A stretch of DNA of 64,000 nucleotides from Vibrio cyclitrophicus. GTDB taxonomy: Bacteria > Pseudomonadota > Gammaproteobacteria > Enterobacterales > Vibrionaceae. Made by a program: the position numbers and the translations under genes. The stretch spans positions 682,001-746,000 of the forward strand of contig NZ_AP025480.1 of the NCBI RefSeq assembly GCF_024347435.1. The letters are read 5' to 3'. This document shows positions 8,210-21,548 of the stretch, one piece after another. Within the stretch, counting starts at the first letter, position 1, and the number at the start of each line of letters is the position of its first letter. The notes beneath the pieces are model-generated. The model worked only from the letters and a program-made list of their open reading frames with translations. It searched no databases and was not told the DNA's origin.

Positions 8210-9904
8210 ATGTCTATTACAGTTCTGCTGTCATTCTTGTTATTTACTGGTTTTGTTGTCGCGTTTACCTACAACAAAGTTAAAAATGACAAGAACACCT
8301 CACAAGACGGTTTCTTTCTCGGTGGAAGAAGCTTAACCGGTGGTTTGATTGCCAGCTCCCTAATTTTAACCAACTTGAGCGCGACTAGCTTTGTTGGCAT
8401 GAGCGCACAAGCCTATACCCACAACATGAGTGTCATGGGTTGGGAAGTAGCGTCTGGTGTCACCTTAGTGATCATCGCTCTGATGTTAGTACCGCGTTAC
8501 CTCAAGCAAGGGATCACGACGATTCCAGACTTCTTAGAGAGTCGTTACGACATGTCGGTGAAGAAGTTTGTGACGTTACTTTTCTTGTGCCAGTACGTCA
8601 TCAATATCTTGCCAACCACACTTTATGCCGGTGCCGTTGTTCTCGGTGAGATCTTTGATGTTCAAGCTCTGCTTAATATTTCAGAATTCAGCTCGATAGC
8701 CTTAATTTCAGCGACGATCGGTCTACTTGGTTTCTTTTACGCGATTTATGGTGGACTCAAAGCGGTTGTGATTGCCGATACTATTAATGGTGTTGGTCTT
8801 ATTATTGGCGGCTTGATGATCCCTGTTTTTGGCTTGATGGCTCTAGGTGATGGCAGTTTTGGGGCTGGCTTAGATACGCTGTTGTACGCTGCGCCAGAGA
8901 AACTGCAATCGGTTGGTACTGAGACCGATCCACTGCCGTTCTCAACCTTGTTTACCGGTCTTCTACTTGTGAACCTTTACTACTGGGGTACGGATCAATC
9001 CATCATTCAACGCGCATTAGGTGCAAAGAACTTAAAAGAAGGTCAGAAAGGGGTAATCCTTGCGGGTGCGATTAAGGTTATCTCTCCGTTGTTCCTAATC
9101 ATTCCAGGCATCATCGCTTTTCACATGTTTGGTGCTGATGCGGGTAACCCTGACACCATGTACACGCGCTTGGTAAACGAAGTATTACCTAAGCCTTTAG
9201 TTGGCTTCTTTGTTGCGGTTATGTTTGGTGCCATCCTAAGTACATTTAATGGTGTACTTAACAGTTCGACCACTCTATTTGCATTGAATGTCTACAAACC
9301 TTTGTTTGGTCAAGGTAAAACGGATGAAGAACTGGTGGGTAAAGGCCGTATCTTCGGCGTTGTGATCGCGATTATCTCGGTATGTATCGCACCATTCATC
9401 ATGTACGCACCAGAAGGTTTGTTCCAATACCTACAAATGGTAGCGGGCTTCTTCAGTGTGCCAATTTTCACTATCGTGTTTGTGGGTTACATCTCTAAAC
9501 GTGTGCCAGCTCTAGCGGCTAAAGTGGCATTGGTGGTATTTGTAAGTTCATACGCTGCGATGCAGTTAGTGTTCAAAACACCTATTCACTTCTTACACCA
9601 ATTGGCGATTCTGTTTGTTGTATGTACGGCGCTGATGTTCATTATTGGTTACTTTATGCCACGTGAAGATGATTATGTGATGCCTGTAAATGAAAACATT
9701 GATGTTACGCCTTGGGCGTTCCGTTTCGAAGCTTCGGCTATCATTCTCTACATGGTATTAGGTGCGTACGTGATGTTCTCTGATGTTGGTTTTGTCTCGG
9801 ATGATCCAACCATCATGCAAGTCTACGGTGTGTGCGGCATTGTGATGCTGTTTGGTATTGCAGCACGCTTAGCAAAGCGTAAGAAAGCACTTGCGACCGC
9901 GTAG
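8210..9904 (+). CDS. Sodium:sugar symporter, SSS family
   Basis: A 564-residue inner-membrane transporter of the solute:sodium symporter family (SGLT/PutP fold, about 14 membrane segments). The family-typical stretch GFFLGGRSLTGGLIASSL lies near the N-terminus, with LSATSFVG after it and the sugar-transporter feature YYWGTDQSIIQRALG in the middle. It follows the alpha-galactosidase with a good Shine-Dalgarno (TAAGGAAA) and is closed by a strong terminator, so its likely cargo is an alpha-galactoside or galactose. The exact sugar is inferred from context. Confidence 0.9.
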   Translation: MSITVLLSFLLFTGFVVAFTYNKVKNDKNTSQDGFFLGGRSLTGGLIASSLILTNLSATSFVGMSAQAYTHNMSVMGWEVASGVTLVIIALMLVPRYLKQGITTIPDFLESRYDMSVKKFVTLLFLCQYVINILPTTLYAGAVVLGEIFDVQALLNISEFSSIALISATIGLLGFFYAIYGGLKAVVIADTINGVGLIIGGLMIPVFGLMALGDGSFGAGLDTLLYAAPEKLQSVGTETDPLPFSTLFTGLLLVNLYYWGTDQSIIQRALGAKNLKEGQKGVILAGAIKVISPLFLIIPGIIAFHMFGADAGNPDTMYTRLVNEVLPKPLVGFFVAVMFGAILSTFNGVLNSSTTLFALNVYKPLFGQGKTDEELVGKGRIFGVVIAIISVCIAPFIMYAPEGLFQYLQMVAGFFSVPIFTIVFVGYISKRVPALAAKVALVVFVSSYAAMQLVFKTPIHFLHQLAILFVVCTALMFIIGYFMPREDDYVMPVNENIDVTPWAFRFEASAIILYMVLGAYVMFSDVGFVSDDPTIMQVYGVCGIVMLFGIAARLAKRKKALATA

Positions 9905-9928
9905 GTGAGTTCGATTCATTAAAAACGA

Positions 9929-9961
9929 AAACGCCGCTCCTTGAAAATAGGAGCGGCGTTT
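9929..9961. terminator. Bidirectional intrinsic terminator
   Basis: A 13-bp perfect stem AAACGCCGCTCCT/AGGAGCGGCGTTT (9929-9941, 9949-9961) between the convergent symporter and MATE genes. A and T residues at the two ends of the stem provide a short U-tract in either direction. Confidence 0.85.
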
Positions 9962-10001
9962 GTCTATCTGATGAAGATAAATGTAACGCTAAACTCATGT
10001 T

Positions 10002-11342
10002 CTAGAATGAGAATCGAATCCATTTCTTTGCTCGCCAACGATACGCCATGATGATTCCTCGGAACCATTCGTCCATCGCGATAGCCATCCAGGCACCAAA
10101 TACACCGTAGCCCCAGTGCACACCAAGCAAATAGCTCATTGCAACCCCAATGCCCCACATGCTCAATACTCCCATCTTTACAGGGAACTTAATGTCGCCT
10201 GTCGCTTTTAGACATGAGATGAAGATCAGGTTAAAAACACGGCCAGCTTCTAACAAGATTGACCCGGCAATAAGTAATGCAGCAAGGGCGATGATTTCAG
10301 GATCTTGAGTGAATAGATCTAGGATCTCAAAACGGAAAATATAGACCATACAAGTTATGCTAGTTGAGGCGATGAAGCCAACCACAAAGTAGCGTTGTAC
10401 CCGGCTCGTAATTTCATCTATCCAGCCCTTTCCAATGTAGTAGCCTGTTTGAATTTGGCTCCCTTGGCCGATAGCTAAAGCAAACGCAAAAGAGAGACGT
10501 GCGATGTTTTGTGCATAGGTGAACGCCGCCAATGACGAGGTTCCCATCTGCACTATGAAGAAGGTAATTGTGATTTGCGCCATGTTGTAAGACAGTACCT
10601 CACCCGCATTCATTGAGCCGATCTTAATGATTTTTTGATAGATAGCTTTAGGTACGAATTTGAACTGCTTAAGAGGTAAGTCTATTCCTTTATTTCTTAC
10701 AACACCGATTAAGATCAATAGGCCAATCATTTGGCTAATGACCGTTGATGCAGCAACGCCTTGTACACCGTACACTGGTAGGCCAAAAGGTTGGTACAAC
10801 ACGCAATAGTTACCCAGTACGTTAATAACACCTGCTATTAAGTTGATGATCATCGGTGACTTAGAGTAGCCATGACTGCGCAGAATCGTCGTTAGCACAA
10901 CGCCAATCGTCACGTTAAAGGTGAGAGCACCGCTGATAAATAGGTACTCTTGAGCGTATTGTTCCACTTGAGCTTCAAGTTGATAAAGAGGGATAAAATA
11001 CTCAGCGCCAAGAGTGGCGATAATGCTCAGTAACAGGCCTGTAATGATGGCTAATACAATACTCGCCACACCCACATGAGCGCTCTCTTCGTCGCGAGAA
11101 GCACCGTTGTATTGCGCGATTAATATGCCAGTTCCACTACTGACCATGGTCGAGACGATGATCAGGAAAAAAGATATCTGAGAGATAACACCAACGGCAG
11201 ACACGGCTTTGTCTGAGTATCCAGATAGCATGAAGACATCACTGGTGTTGAGGGCTGTTCTTAAAAGAACTTCGATAAAAATTGGCCAGGTGAGCGCAAC
11301 GATTCCCATGCGTTTATTTAGGGTGGAATCAGCAGTAGGCAT
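10002..11342 (-). CDS. MATE-family multidrug/solute exporter
   Basis: A 446-residue, roughly 12-segment inner-membrane protein of the MATE superfamily, which exports cationic drugs or metabolites against a sodium or proton gradient. Two similar halves are visible, each opening with a WPIFIEVLL- or LSYNMAQI-type helix and an ALT/GxQ pattern. It stands between the sugar symporter and the ABC importer but is transcribed alone. Nothing in the sequence ties it to galactoside use; it could be an unrelated insertion into the cluster. Confidence 0.85.
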   Translation of the reverse strand: MPTADSTLNKRMGIVALTWPIFIEVLLRTALNTSDVFMLSGYSDKAVSAVGVISQISFFLIIVSTMVSSGTGILIAQYNGASRDEESAHVGVASIVLAIITGLLLSIIATLGAEYFIPLYQLEAQVEQYAQEYLFISGALTFNVTIGVVLTTILRSHGYSKSPMIINLIAGVINVLGNYCVLYQPFGLPVYGVQGVAASTVISQMIGLLILIGVVRNKGIDLPLKQFKFVPKAIYQKIIKIGSMNAGEVLSYNMAQITITFFIVQMGTSSLAAFTYAQNIARLSFAFALAIGQGSQIQTGYYIGKGWIDEITSRVQRYFVVGFIASTSITCMVYIFRFEILDLFTQDPEIIALAALLIAGSILLEAGRVFNLIFISCLKATGDIKFPVKMGVLSMWGIGVAMSYLLGVHWGYGVFGAWMAIAMDEWFRGIIMAYRWRAKKWIRFSF

Positions 11343-11581
11343 TTAGGTTTTCTCAAAAGGGGGTAGAGGCGACACTATAGTTTAGCGATTATTTAGTAAA
11401 CGACTATCAAATTAATGTCCGGATAGCTATTAAGGGTAAATAAAGTTCGAATAAGCCTTCAGAGGCCAACATTTAAGTGTGAGTTATGAAACTTTTGAGA
11501 GATGTTTCATAAGGTAAAGAGGAATAAAGTGGAAGCGTTTAACGACTAAAAAGTGGCACAAGAAGTGAGTTTGAAATGAAG

Positions 11582-11619
11582 CGGTAAAGCGAGCAACATC
11601 AGCTAGCTTTACCGTTTTT
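11582..11619. terminator. Stem-loop terminator after the ABC ATPase gene
   Basis: CGGTAAAGC/GCTTTACCG (11582-11590, 11606-11614) form a 9-bp stem. The T5 run follows on the plus strand, although the only nearby gene end (ABC ATPase) is on the minus strand, where the stem is followed by weaker T-rich sequence. It may work in both directions. Confidence 0.55.
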
Positions 11620-11625
11620 AAACGC

Positions 11626-12708
11626 TTAATTAATTCTCTGCCCTTCAGCATCAAACAGATGACAATCTTTTGATGAGAAATTTAGATTGAGAGACTGATA
11701 GCGAGTGACCTCTTGATCTCCGGGCAGATGAACTTTAAAGCTGTCTACACCACAAGACTGACCAAACATATAAGTGCTGTTGCCTAGCCTTTCTACGACC
11801 TCACTCTGGAACTCAATGGTGATATCCGACTCGCCATTAATCTCTAAATGTTCAGGTCGAATACCGAGAGTGAGTTTTTGCCCTTCTGCAAGGCCACCAC
11901 TTGGCAGTGGTAGAGTAATTTTACTCGAGCCATTTACGGTCAGTTGAGCATGAGTCTCAGAGATGTTATTGACCAAACAAGGTAAGAAGTTCATTTTCGG
12001 GGAGCCAATAAAGCCGGCCACAAACTCATTTTGAGGAGAGTGATACAGTTCGAGTGGCGAACCAACTTGTTCAACTCGGCCATCTCTAAGTACGACTATT
12101 TTGTCGGCAAGCGTCATGGCTTCCACTTGATCGTGCGTTACATAGATCATGGTATTTTGCAGATCTTGATGTAATTTGGCGATTTGTAAGCGCATATCGA
12201 CACGGAGTTCTGCATCTAGGTTAGACAAAGGTTCGTCGAATAAGAACACTCTCGGGTTACGAACAATTGCTCGACCAATAGCAACACGTTGACGTTGTCC
12301 ACCTGACAATTCTTTAGGTTTACGTTTCAATAAAGGTTCCAACTGAAGCGTTTTGGCTGCGCCCGTGACCTGTTTCTCGACGACTTCCTTGGCGACCCCG
12401 TTCATTTTCAGGCCAAAGCCCATGTTTTCTTCAACAGTCATGTGCGGATAAAGGGCATAAGACTGAAATACCATTGCGACACCACGTTCGGCAGGATCGA
12501 CATCGTTTACAAGATCATCACCGATATGGATCTCACCTTCAGTAATCTCTTCCAAGCCAGCAACTAAGCGTAAGAGGGTTGATTTACCACAACCAGACGG
12601 ACCAACGAATACGACGAACTCGCCATTATTTATTTCTAGATCAACACCATGGATCGTTTGAACATCACCATATCGTTTGATGACCTGTTTTAAGCTGATA
12701 TCAGCCAT
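11626..12708 (-). CDS. Carbohydrate ABC importer ATPase (MalK/UgpC/MsmK type)
   Basis: A 360-residue ATPase of the CUT1 sugar-importer class. It has Walker A GPSGCGKST near residue 40, the Q-loop in MVFQSYALYPHMTV, signature LSGGQRQR, Walker B VFLFDEPLSNLDAE, switch His in YVTHDQ, and a C-terminal TOBE/OB regulatory domain ending around LFDAEGQRIN. It energises the two permeases encoded divergently about 300 bp away. Automated annotation usually names this family ugpC, but the neighbours point to galactosides rather than glycerol phosphate. A GalR-type operator lies in the shared promoter region. Confidence 0.9.
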   Translation of the reverse strand: MADISLKQVIKRYGDVQTIHGVDLEINNGEFVVFVGPSGCGKSTLLRLVAGLEEITEGEIHIGDDLVNDVDPAERGVAMVFQSYALYPHMTVEENMGFGLKMNGVAKEVVEKQVTGAAKTLQLEPLLKRKPKELSGGQRQRVAIGRAIVRNPRVFLFDEPLSNLDAELRVDMRLQIAKLHQDLQNTMIYVTHDQVEAMTLADKIVVLRDGRVEQVGSPLELYHSPQNEFVAGFIGSPKMNFLPCLVNNISETHAQLTVNGSSKITLPLPSGGLAEGQKLTLGIRPEHLEINGESDITIEFQSEVVERLGNSTYMFGQSCGVDSFKVHLPGDQEVTRYQSLNLNFSSKDCHLFDAEGQRIN

Positions 12709-12838
12709 GCTCTCTCCTTGCTTCGTTGGACTACATCACTTTGCCTTTAAAACATACGCTTTCATCAGAAATTTGTTAGATGCCTCGCATGATTTATTGA
12801 TCCGAGTCATATAAATTTAACGATCTGTAGTGTTTTTT

Positions 12839-12854
12839 GTGGAAACGTTTACAA
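12839..12854. promoter_or_regulatory. GalR-type operator in the ABC importer promoter region
   Basis: GTGGAAACGTTTACAA matches the E. coli GalR/GalS consensus GTGKAANCGNTTNCAC at every position but the last. It lies between the divergent ATPase and permease genes and could repress both. Binding is inferred from the motif only. Confidence 0.6.
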
Positions 12855-13004
12855 AAATAAAACATAACTGTGCGTAATGTTATCAATAAGCCTAATATTT
12901 GAACGTAATCATTATAAATGCTGAGTTGCTAGATGAAATTTAGAAATCTAGGTGGAAATTGACCAAATAGTAAATGAAGCTTTGAAGACAAGGAATTTCG
13001 GGAA

Positions 13005-13925
13005 ATGGAGCAATCTGTGAAAACGATATACCCACAAAATCGCACCCCGTCAGCGAAGAAGAAAAGACGCATAAGCTCTAAGGTGTCGCCTTGGCTGTTC
13101 TTAGCCCCGGCTATCGCTATCTTCTCTCTCTACGTTATCTATCCAATCTTGGACAGTATTTGGCTTAGCTTCTTTGAATGGGATGGGCTAGGTGAAAAAG
13201 AGTGGGTAGGGCTGGAAAACTATCGTGAACTGTTTGATTCCGAGGCTTTCTACACTTCTCTAACGAATAACTTCCTTTGGTTGATCTTCTTTATGCTTGC
13301 GCCACCTTGTGGCTTGGCGATTGCCCTTTTTCTAAACCAACAAGTGAGAGGTATTCGTGTCGTCAAATCCCTATTTTTCTTCCCGTTTGTTATTTCTCAA
13401 GTGGTGGTCGGCCTTGTATTTGCTTGGTTCTATGACCCGTCATTTGGTCTTTTTAACATTGCATTAGGTGCGTTTGGTATTGAACCTATTTCGATTCTCG
13501 CCGATGAAGATTATGTGACTTATGGAATTATTGCCGCTGGTTTATGGCCACAAATCTCCTACTGCATGATCTTGTATTTAACGGGTTTGAATAACCTAGA
13601 TCCAGAACAGCTAGAAGCCGCTCGCCTTGATGGGGCGAAGAAGTGGCGGATGTTGTGGTATGTGGTATTGCCGCAATTAAGACCGGCGACATTTATTGCT
13701 GTTGTGGTGACGGTGATTGGTGCCCTGCGTTCTTTCGATTTAGTGGCAACCATGACGGCGGGTGGACCTTGGGGAAGCTCGACGGTACTGGCGTATCAAA
13801 TGTATGAAGAGTCGATCTTTAACTATCGAATGGGTTACGGAGCCGCGGTTTCCGTGGTGCTGTTTCTGATCATGGATGTCTATATCGCTTACTTCTTGTG
13901 GCGCATGTTAAGGAGTGAAAAATAA
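13005..13925 (+). CDS. Sugar ABC importer permease (MalF/LacF type)
   Basis: A 306-residue inner-membrane subunit of a CUT1 carbohydrate importer, with six predicted membrane helices after a basic N-terminal tail. The EAA loop that docks on the ATPase reads EAARLDGAKKWRMLWYVVLPQLRP, near residues 204-227. It is first in a plus-strand operon; its stop overlaps the next permease's ATG by one base. The upstream GalR-type site suggests induction by galactose or galactosides. Confidence 0.9.
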   Translation: MEQSVKTIYPQNRTPSAKKKRRISSKVSPWLFLAPAIAIFSLYVIYPILDSIWLSFFEWDGLGEKEWVGLENYRELFDSEAFYTSLTNNFLWLIFFMLAPPCGLAIALFLNQQVRGIRVVKSLFFFPFVISQVVVGLVFAWFYDPSFGLFNIALGAFGIEPISILADEDYVTYGIIAAGLWPQISYCMILYLTGLNNLDPEQLEAARLDGAKKWRMLWYVVLPQLRPATFIAVVVTVIGALRSFDLVATMTAGGPWGSSTVLAYQMYEESIFNYRMGYGAAVSVVLFLIMDVYIAYFLWRMLRSEK

Positions 13926-14776
13926 TGTTCCCGCAACCAATTCAAAAAGCCGGTCGCTTTACTAATATCAGTTACCGAGTCGCGCTACCTATCTCGATAG
14001 TGATGTGGTTACTGCCACTTATTGCTGTGATGATGACATCGATTCGCTCGATGGATGATATCAATAAGGGTAACTACTGGGGGTGGCCGAACGAGATTCA
14101 GTTCATTGAGAACTACACCCAAGTTTTTACCTCGACCTCGATGGGGCAGTACTTAATCAATAGTTTGATTATTACATTGCCAGCGGTCGCAGGGGCTGTC
14201 GCTCTTTCGACTTTGGCTGGGTACGCCTTGGCGAAATACAACTTCAAAGCCAATGTTTGGATCTTTGCGATGTTTATCGCGGGCAACTTTGTTCCGTTCC
14301 AAATTTTGATGATTCCAGTGCGTGATTTAACCATTGGATTGGGTTTATACGATACTCATTGGGCGCTGATTTTCTTCCATATCGCTTTCCAAGCCGGTTT
14401 TTGCACTTTGTTCATGCGTAACTTTATTGTTGGTATTCCCGATGCTTTGATTGAAGCAGCACGAGTTGAAGGAGTCAGTGAGTGGAAAATATTTTGGCAC
14501 GTGGTACTGCCTCTGGTTCGCCCTGCATTAGCGGCGTTAGCAGTCTTGGTGTTTACCTTTATTTGGAATGACTTTTTCTGGGCGTTGGTATTGGTTCAGA
14601 GCGACGAAGTCCGCCCTGTGACTGCTGGTCTTAGTTCACTGCAAGGCCAATGGTTAGCATCTTGGCAATTTATGTCTGCTGGTGCGGTAGTGGCAGCCAT
14701 TCCACCAGTGGTTCTGTTTTTTACTATGCAGAAACACTTTATTGCAGGCCTAACATTGGGAGCAACGAAAGGATAA
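13925..14776 (+). CDS. Sugar ABC importer permease (MalG/LacG type)
   Basis: A 283-residue partner permease of the CUT1 importer, with six membrane helices. The EAA loop EAARVEGVSEWKIFWHVVLPLVRP lies around residues 177-200. Start and stop of the two permeases share one base (TAATG), indicating translational coupling. It is followed by a stem-loop and then the frameshifted binding-protein gene. Confidence 0.9.
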   Translation: MFPQPIQKAGRFTNISYRVALPISIVMWLLPLIAVMMTSIRSMDDINKGNYWGWPNEIQFIENYTQVFTSTSMGQYLINSLIITLPAVAGAVALSTLAGYALAKYNFKANVWIFAMFIAGNFVPFQILMIPVRDLTIGLGLYDTHWALIFFHIAFQAGFCTLFMRNFIVGIPDALIEAARVEGVSEWKIFWHVVLPLVRPALAALAVLVFTFIWNDFFWALVLVQSDEVRPVTAGLSSLQGQWLASWQFMSAGAVVAAIPPVVLFFTMQKHFIAGLTLGATKG

Positions 14777-14821
14777 AACGTTCTTCTAGAATGGTGAAAG
14801 GAGACTTAAACAGAATCAAGT

Positions 14822-14845
14822 AAGGTGGCTCGACGTTAGCCGCCT
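14822..14845 (+). promoter_or_regulatory. Stem-loop between permease and binding-protein genes
   Basis: AGGTGGCT and AGCCGCCT pair with one G-U, about 50 bp after the permease stop, with no T-run. Such intercistronic structures often stabilise or separate the highly expressed binding-protein message; that role here is inference. Confidence 0.4.
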
Positions 14846-14962
14846 TAACTGAATAGATCCAACTTGGATTCACTATAAGAGTAAAAAAGGCACGAAAACC
14901 CTACAAGACAAAACTATAAGAATTGGACTTAGAGAGCTTAGCTCCATAACAAGGACCTCAAT

Positions 14963-16188
14963 ATGAAATACGTGAAACATATCGCTGCCACAGCAGTGCT
15001 TGCCGCCTCCGTTTCTACAACCGCGTTTGCAGGAACCTTAGTCATCAACTCTGATGCTTCCGATCCAGCGCCGAAAGAAGCGTGGGGTGAGATCATCAAT
15101 CGCTTTGAAAAAGAAAACCCCGACATTACGGTGAAGTACAATTTGTACGATCACGAGTCGTACAAAACAACGATTCGTAATTGGTTGGTCACTTCGCCGC
15201 CTGATGTGGTTTTCTGGTATGCGGGTAACCGAATGAAAGCCTTTGTTGACCGTGGTCTGTTCGAAGATGTGAGCGATATTTGGACAGACAACAACATGAA
15301 GCAAGACTTTGCGGCTGCCGCTCCTGCGATGACAGTGCAAGGTAAGCAGTTTGGTGTGCCATATACGTATTACCAATGGGGTATTTATTATCGTAAAGAC
15401 ATCTTTGAACAATATGGTATCGGTGAGCCTAAAACTTGGGATGACTTGAAATCCGCATCAGCACGCTCAAAGAAAATGGGGTAGCACCGTTTGCGATCGG
15501 TACTAAGTATCTTTGGACCGCGGCAGGTTGGTTTGATTACATCAACATGCGTACTAACGGCTTGGATTTTCATATTCAGTTGATGGAAGGCAAGGTGTCT
15601 TATTCTGATGAACGTGTTAAGAAAACCTTTGCTAATTGGGCTGAACTTGTTGAACCGGGTTACTACCTAGAAAACCACGCCTCTTATTCTTGGCAGGAAG
15701 CTCAACCGTTCTTGTATAACGGCAAGGCGGCGATGCACCTAATGGGTAACTTTATCACGCCAAACTTCCCTGAAGAGTTGGATGGGAAAATGGATTTCTT
15801 CCAATTCCCTGTGATCGACTCAAGCGTACCTATGTCTGAAGATGCACCAATGGATACGCTACATATTCCTTCAAAAGCGAAGAACAAAGAAGACGCGCGT
15901 AAGTTCTTAGAGTTTGTTGCACGTGCAGAAAATCAGCAGCTAATCAATGAGATGCTGTTGCAAATCCCAACTAACAACAAAGCCAAAGCGAAATCTGATC
16001 CGTTCTTGGACAAAGGCGTTGCGATGCTCTCTTCTACCGAAGGTACGGCTCAGTTTTATGACCGTGATACCGATCCCGCGATGGCCAAAGAGGGCATGAA
16101 AGGCTTCCAAGAGTTTATGGTTCACCCAGACCGAATCGAAAAAATCTTGAAGAAACTCGATAAGGTGAGCAAGCGTACCTTTAAGTAA
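14963..16188 (+). pseudogene. Frameshifted sugar-binding protein of the ABC importer
   Basis: The reading frame starts with a Sec signal peptide (MKYVKHIAATAVLAAS, cleavage after TAFA) and continues as a cluster-B solute-binding protein up to residue 173, where it hits TAG at 15482. A second frame carries on the same fold from about 15467 (TLKENGVAPFAIG) to the stop at 16186. The break lies near 15464-15468 (GCATCAGC then ACGCTC) and is explained by loss of one base, not in a homopolymer. Restored, the protein would have about 408 residues, a normal length for this family. The importer would be inactive without it unless another binding protein serves. A sequencing error cannot be excluded. 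Confidence 0.85.
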
Positions 16189-16198
16189 TACGTTATCT

Positions 16199-16233
16199 GC
16201 CGCAGCGACTCTTGCTGCGGCTCTTTTCCTTTT
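16199..16233 (+). terminator. Terminator of the ABC importer operon
   Basis: An 8-bp GC-rich stem GCCGCAGC/GCTGCGGC (16199-16206, 16214-16221) followed by TCTTTTCCTTTTC, 10 bp after the binding-protein stop. Confidence 0.85.
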
Positions 16234-16260
16234 CAGTTTGTCATTGTTAGTGTTATTTGA

Positions 16261-19476
<3,216 letters not shown>

Positions 19477-19489
19477 CGTACAGTGAATA

Positions 19490-19513
19490 GAGTAAAAGGA
19501 TCATGGTAGGCCA
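19490..19513. repeat. Copy 1 of a short non-coding repeat after lacZ
   Basis: The string around GATCATGGTAGGC followed by CAAATAGT just after lacZ recurs almost unchanged after galK at 25252-25284. The two copies share about 24 bp with two mismatches. Function unknown. Confidence 0.6.
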
Positions 19514-19540
19514 AATAGTCTAAGAGCTTGTTATTTAGTC

Positions 19541-19573
19541 ATAAAAAAGGTACTCACCAAATGGGAGTACCTT
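19541..19573 (-). terminator. Terminator of the former ebg operon
   Basis: A 9-bp stem AAGGTACTC/GAGTACCTT (19547-19555, 19565-19573) with a T-run on the minus strand, 29 bp beyond the stop of the ebgA relic. Confidence 0.8.
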
Positions 19574-19601
19574 AAGTATTCAATCAGAATGTAGGGTAAA
19601 A

Positions 19602-19916
<315 letters not shown>

Positions 19917-19952
19917 TTAGTGAATACGAGTACTTTTGGTTTGATATAATTA

Positions 19953-19970
19953 TTAGTAAAGTATTTACTG
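19953..19970. promoter_or_regulatory. Possible EbgR operator before the ebgA relic
   Basis: TTAGTAAA-GTA-TTTACTGA is a near-perfect inverted repeat upstream of the relic. TTTAGTAAA half-sites also occur upstream of ebgR (about 21203 and 21274). The link to EbgR is inference from position. Confidence 0.35.
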
Positions 19971-20114
19971 AATTATTGGATGGTTTTATTTTAACTTAAT
20001 CACGTTTTTATGGTCTTTTTGCGGTGCTGTGTGATCCACTTAAAAGAATGCTATTGGTTGATTTATGCAGCAGGTTAAAAAGGAGGATATGTGTCGATTG
20101 ATATATGTGATGAG

Positions 20115-20146
20115 CAAAAAAAGGCCACCTTAAATAAAGGTGGCTT
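20115..20146 (-). terminator. Terminator of ebgR
   Basis: GCCACCTT/AAGGTGGC stem with a run of seven T on the minus strand, 26 bp after the ebgR stop. Confidence 0.85.
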
Positions 20147-20171
20147 TGGTTTATTTATTTGATATTTATAA

Positions 20172-21167
<996 letters not shown>

Positions 21168-21411
21168 TTATTGGAATATTGCGCTGCTTTGAAATTGGTA
21201 TTTAGTAAAAAAGCAATGCACCTCTTTATTCTACAAACCTATTGTAATCAAACTAGACGTCATTGCATTAACTTTTAGTAAAATAAATGCTCAACTCATT
21301 TGTGATGTCTAAAACCTAACTATCTATAATTATATTATTAAGATTCAATGGTTTAGAGGTTAATATCTATGCGTTATCTCTATGTCTTATTCTGTACCAA
21401 TGATTAAACTT

Positions 21412-21429
21412 AGTGTAAACGTTTACACT
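21412..21429. promoter_or_regulatory. GalR operator upstream of galE
   Basis: AGTGTAAACGTTTACACT is a perfect 18-bp palindrome containing a full match to the GalR consensus GTGKAANCGNTTNCAC. It lies about 120 bp before galE and just upstream of a possible promoter, as expected for control by the galR encoded downstream of galM. Confidence 0.8.
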
Positions 21430-21430
21430 T

Positions 21431-21446
21431 CGTGGTTTTGATCACA
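21431..21446. promoter_or_regulatory. Possible CRP site in the galE promoter
   Basis: CGTGGTTTTGATCACA fits TGTGAnnnnnnTCACA with a perfect right half and a weak left half, directly after the GalR operator. CRP dependence of gal genes is known in enterics; here it is inference. Confidence 0.4.
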
Positions 21447-21548
21447 GAATTATAGTCAAAATGGCTGCTACTATTTCTGACATACGGTGCTACTGAGCTG
21501 AATATCAGTTCGAGTTAGCCCACGAATGACGACAAAGAGAGGTTGATT

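Noticed and set aside
10002..11342. MATE exporter as part of the galactoside system
   Set aside because: It has no shared operator or operon with the sugar genes; only its position suggests a link.
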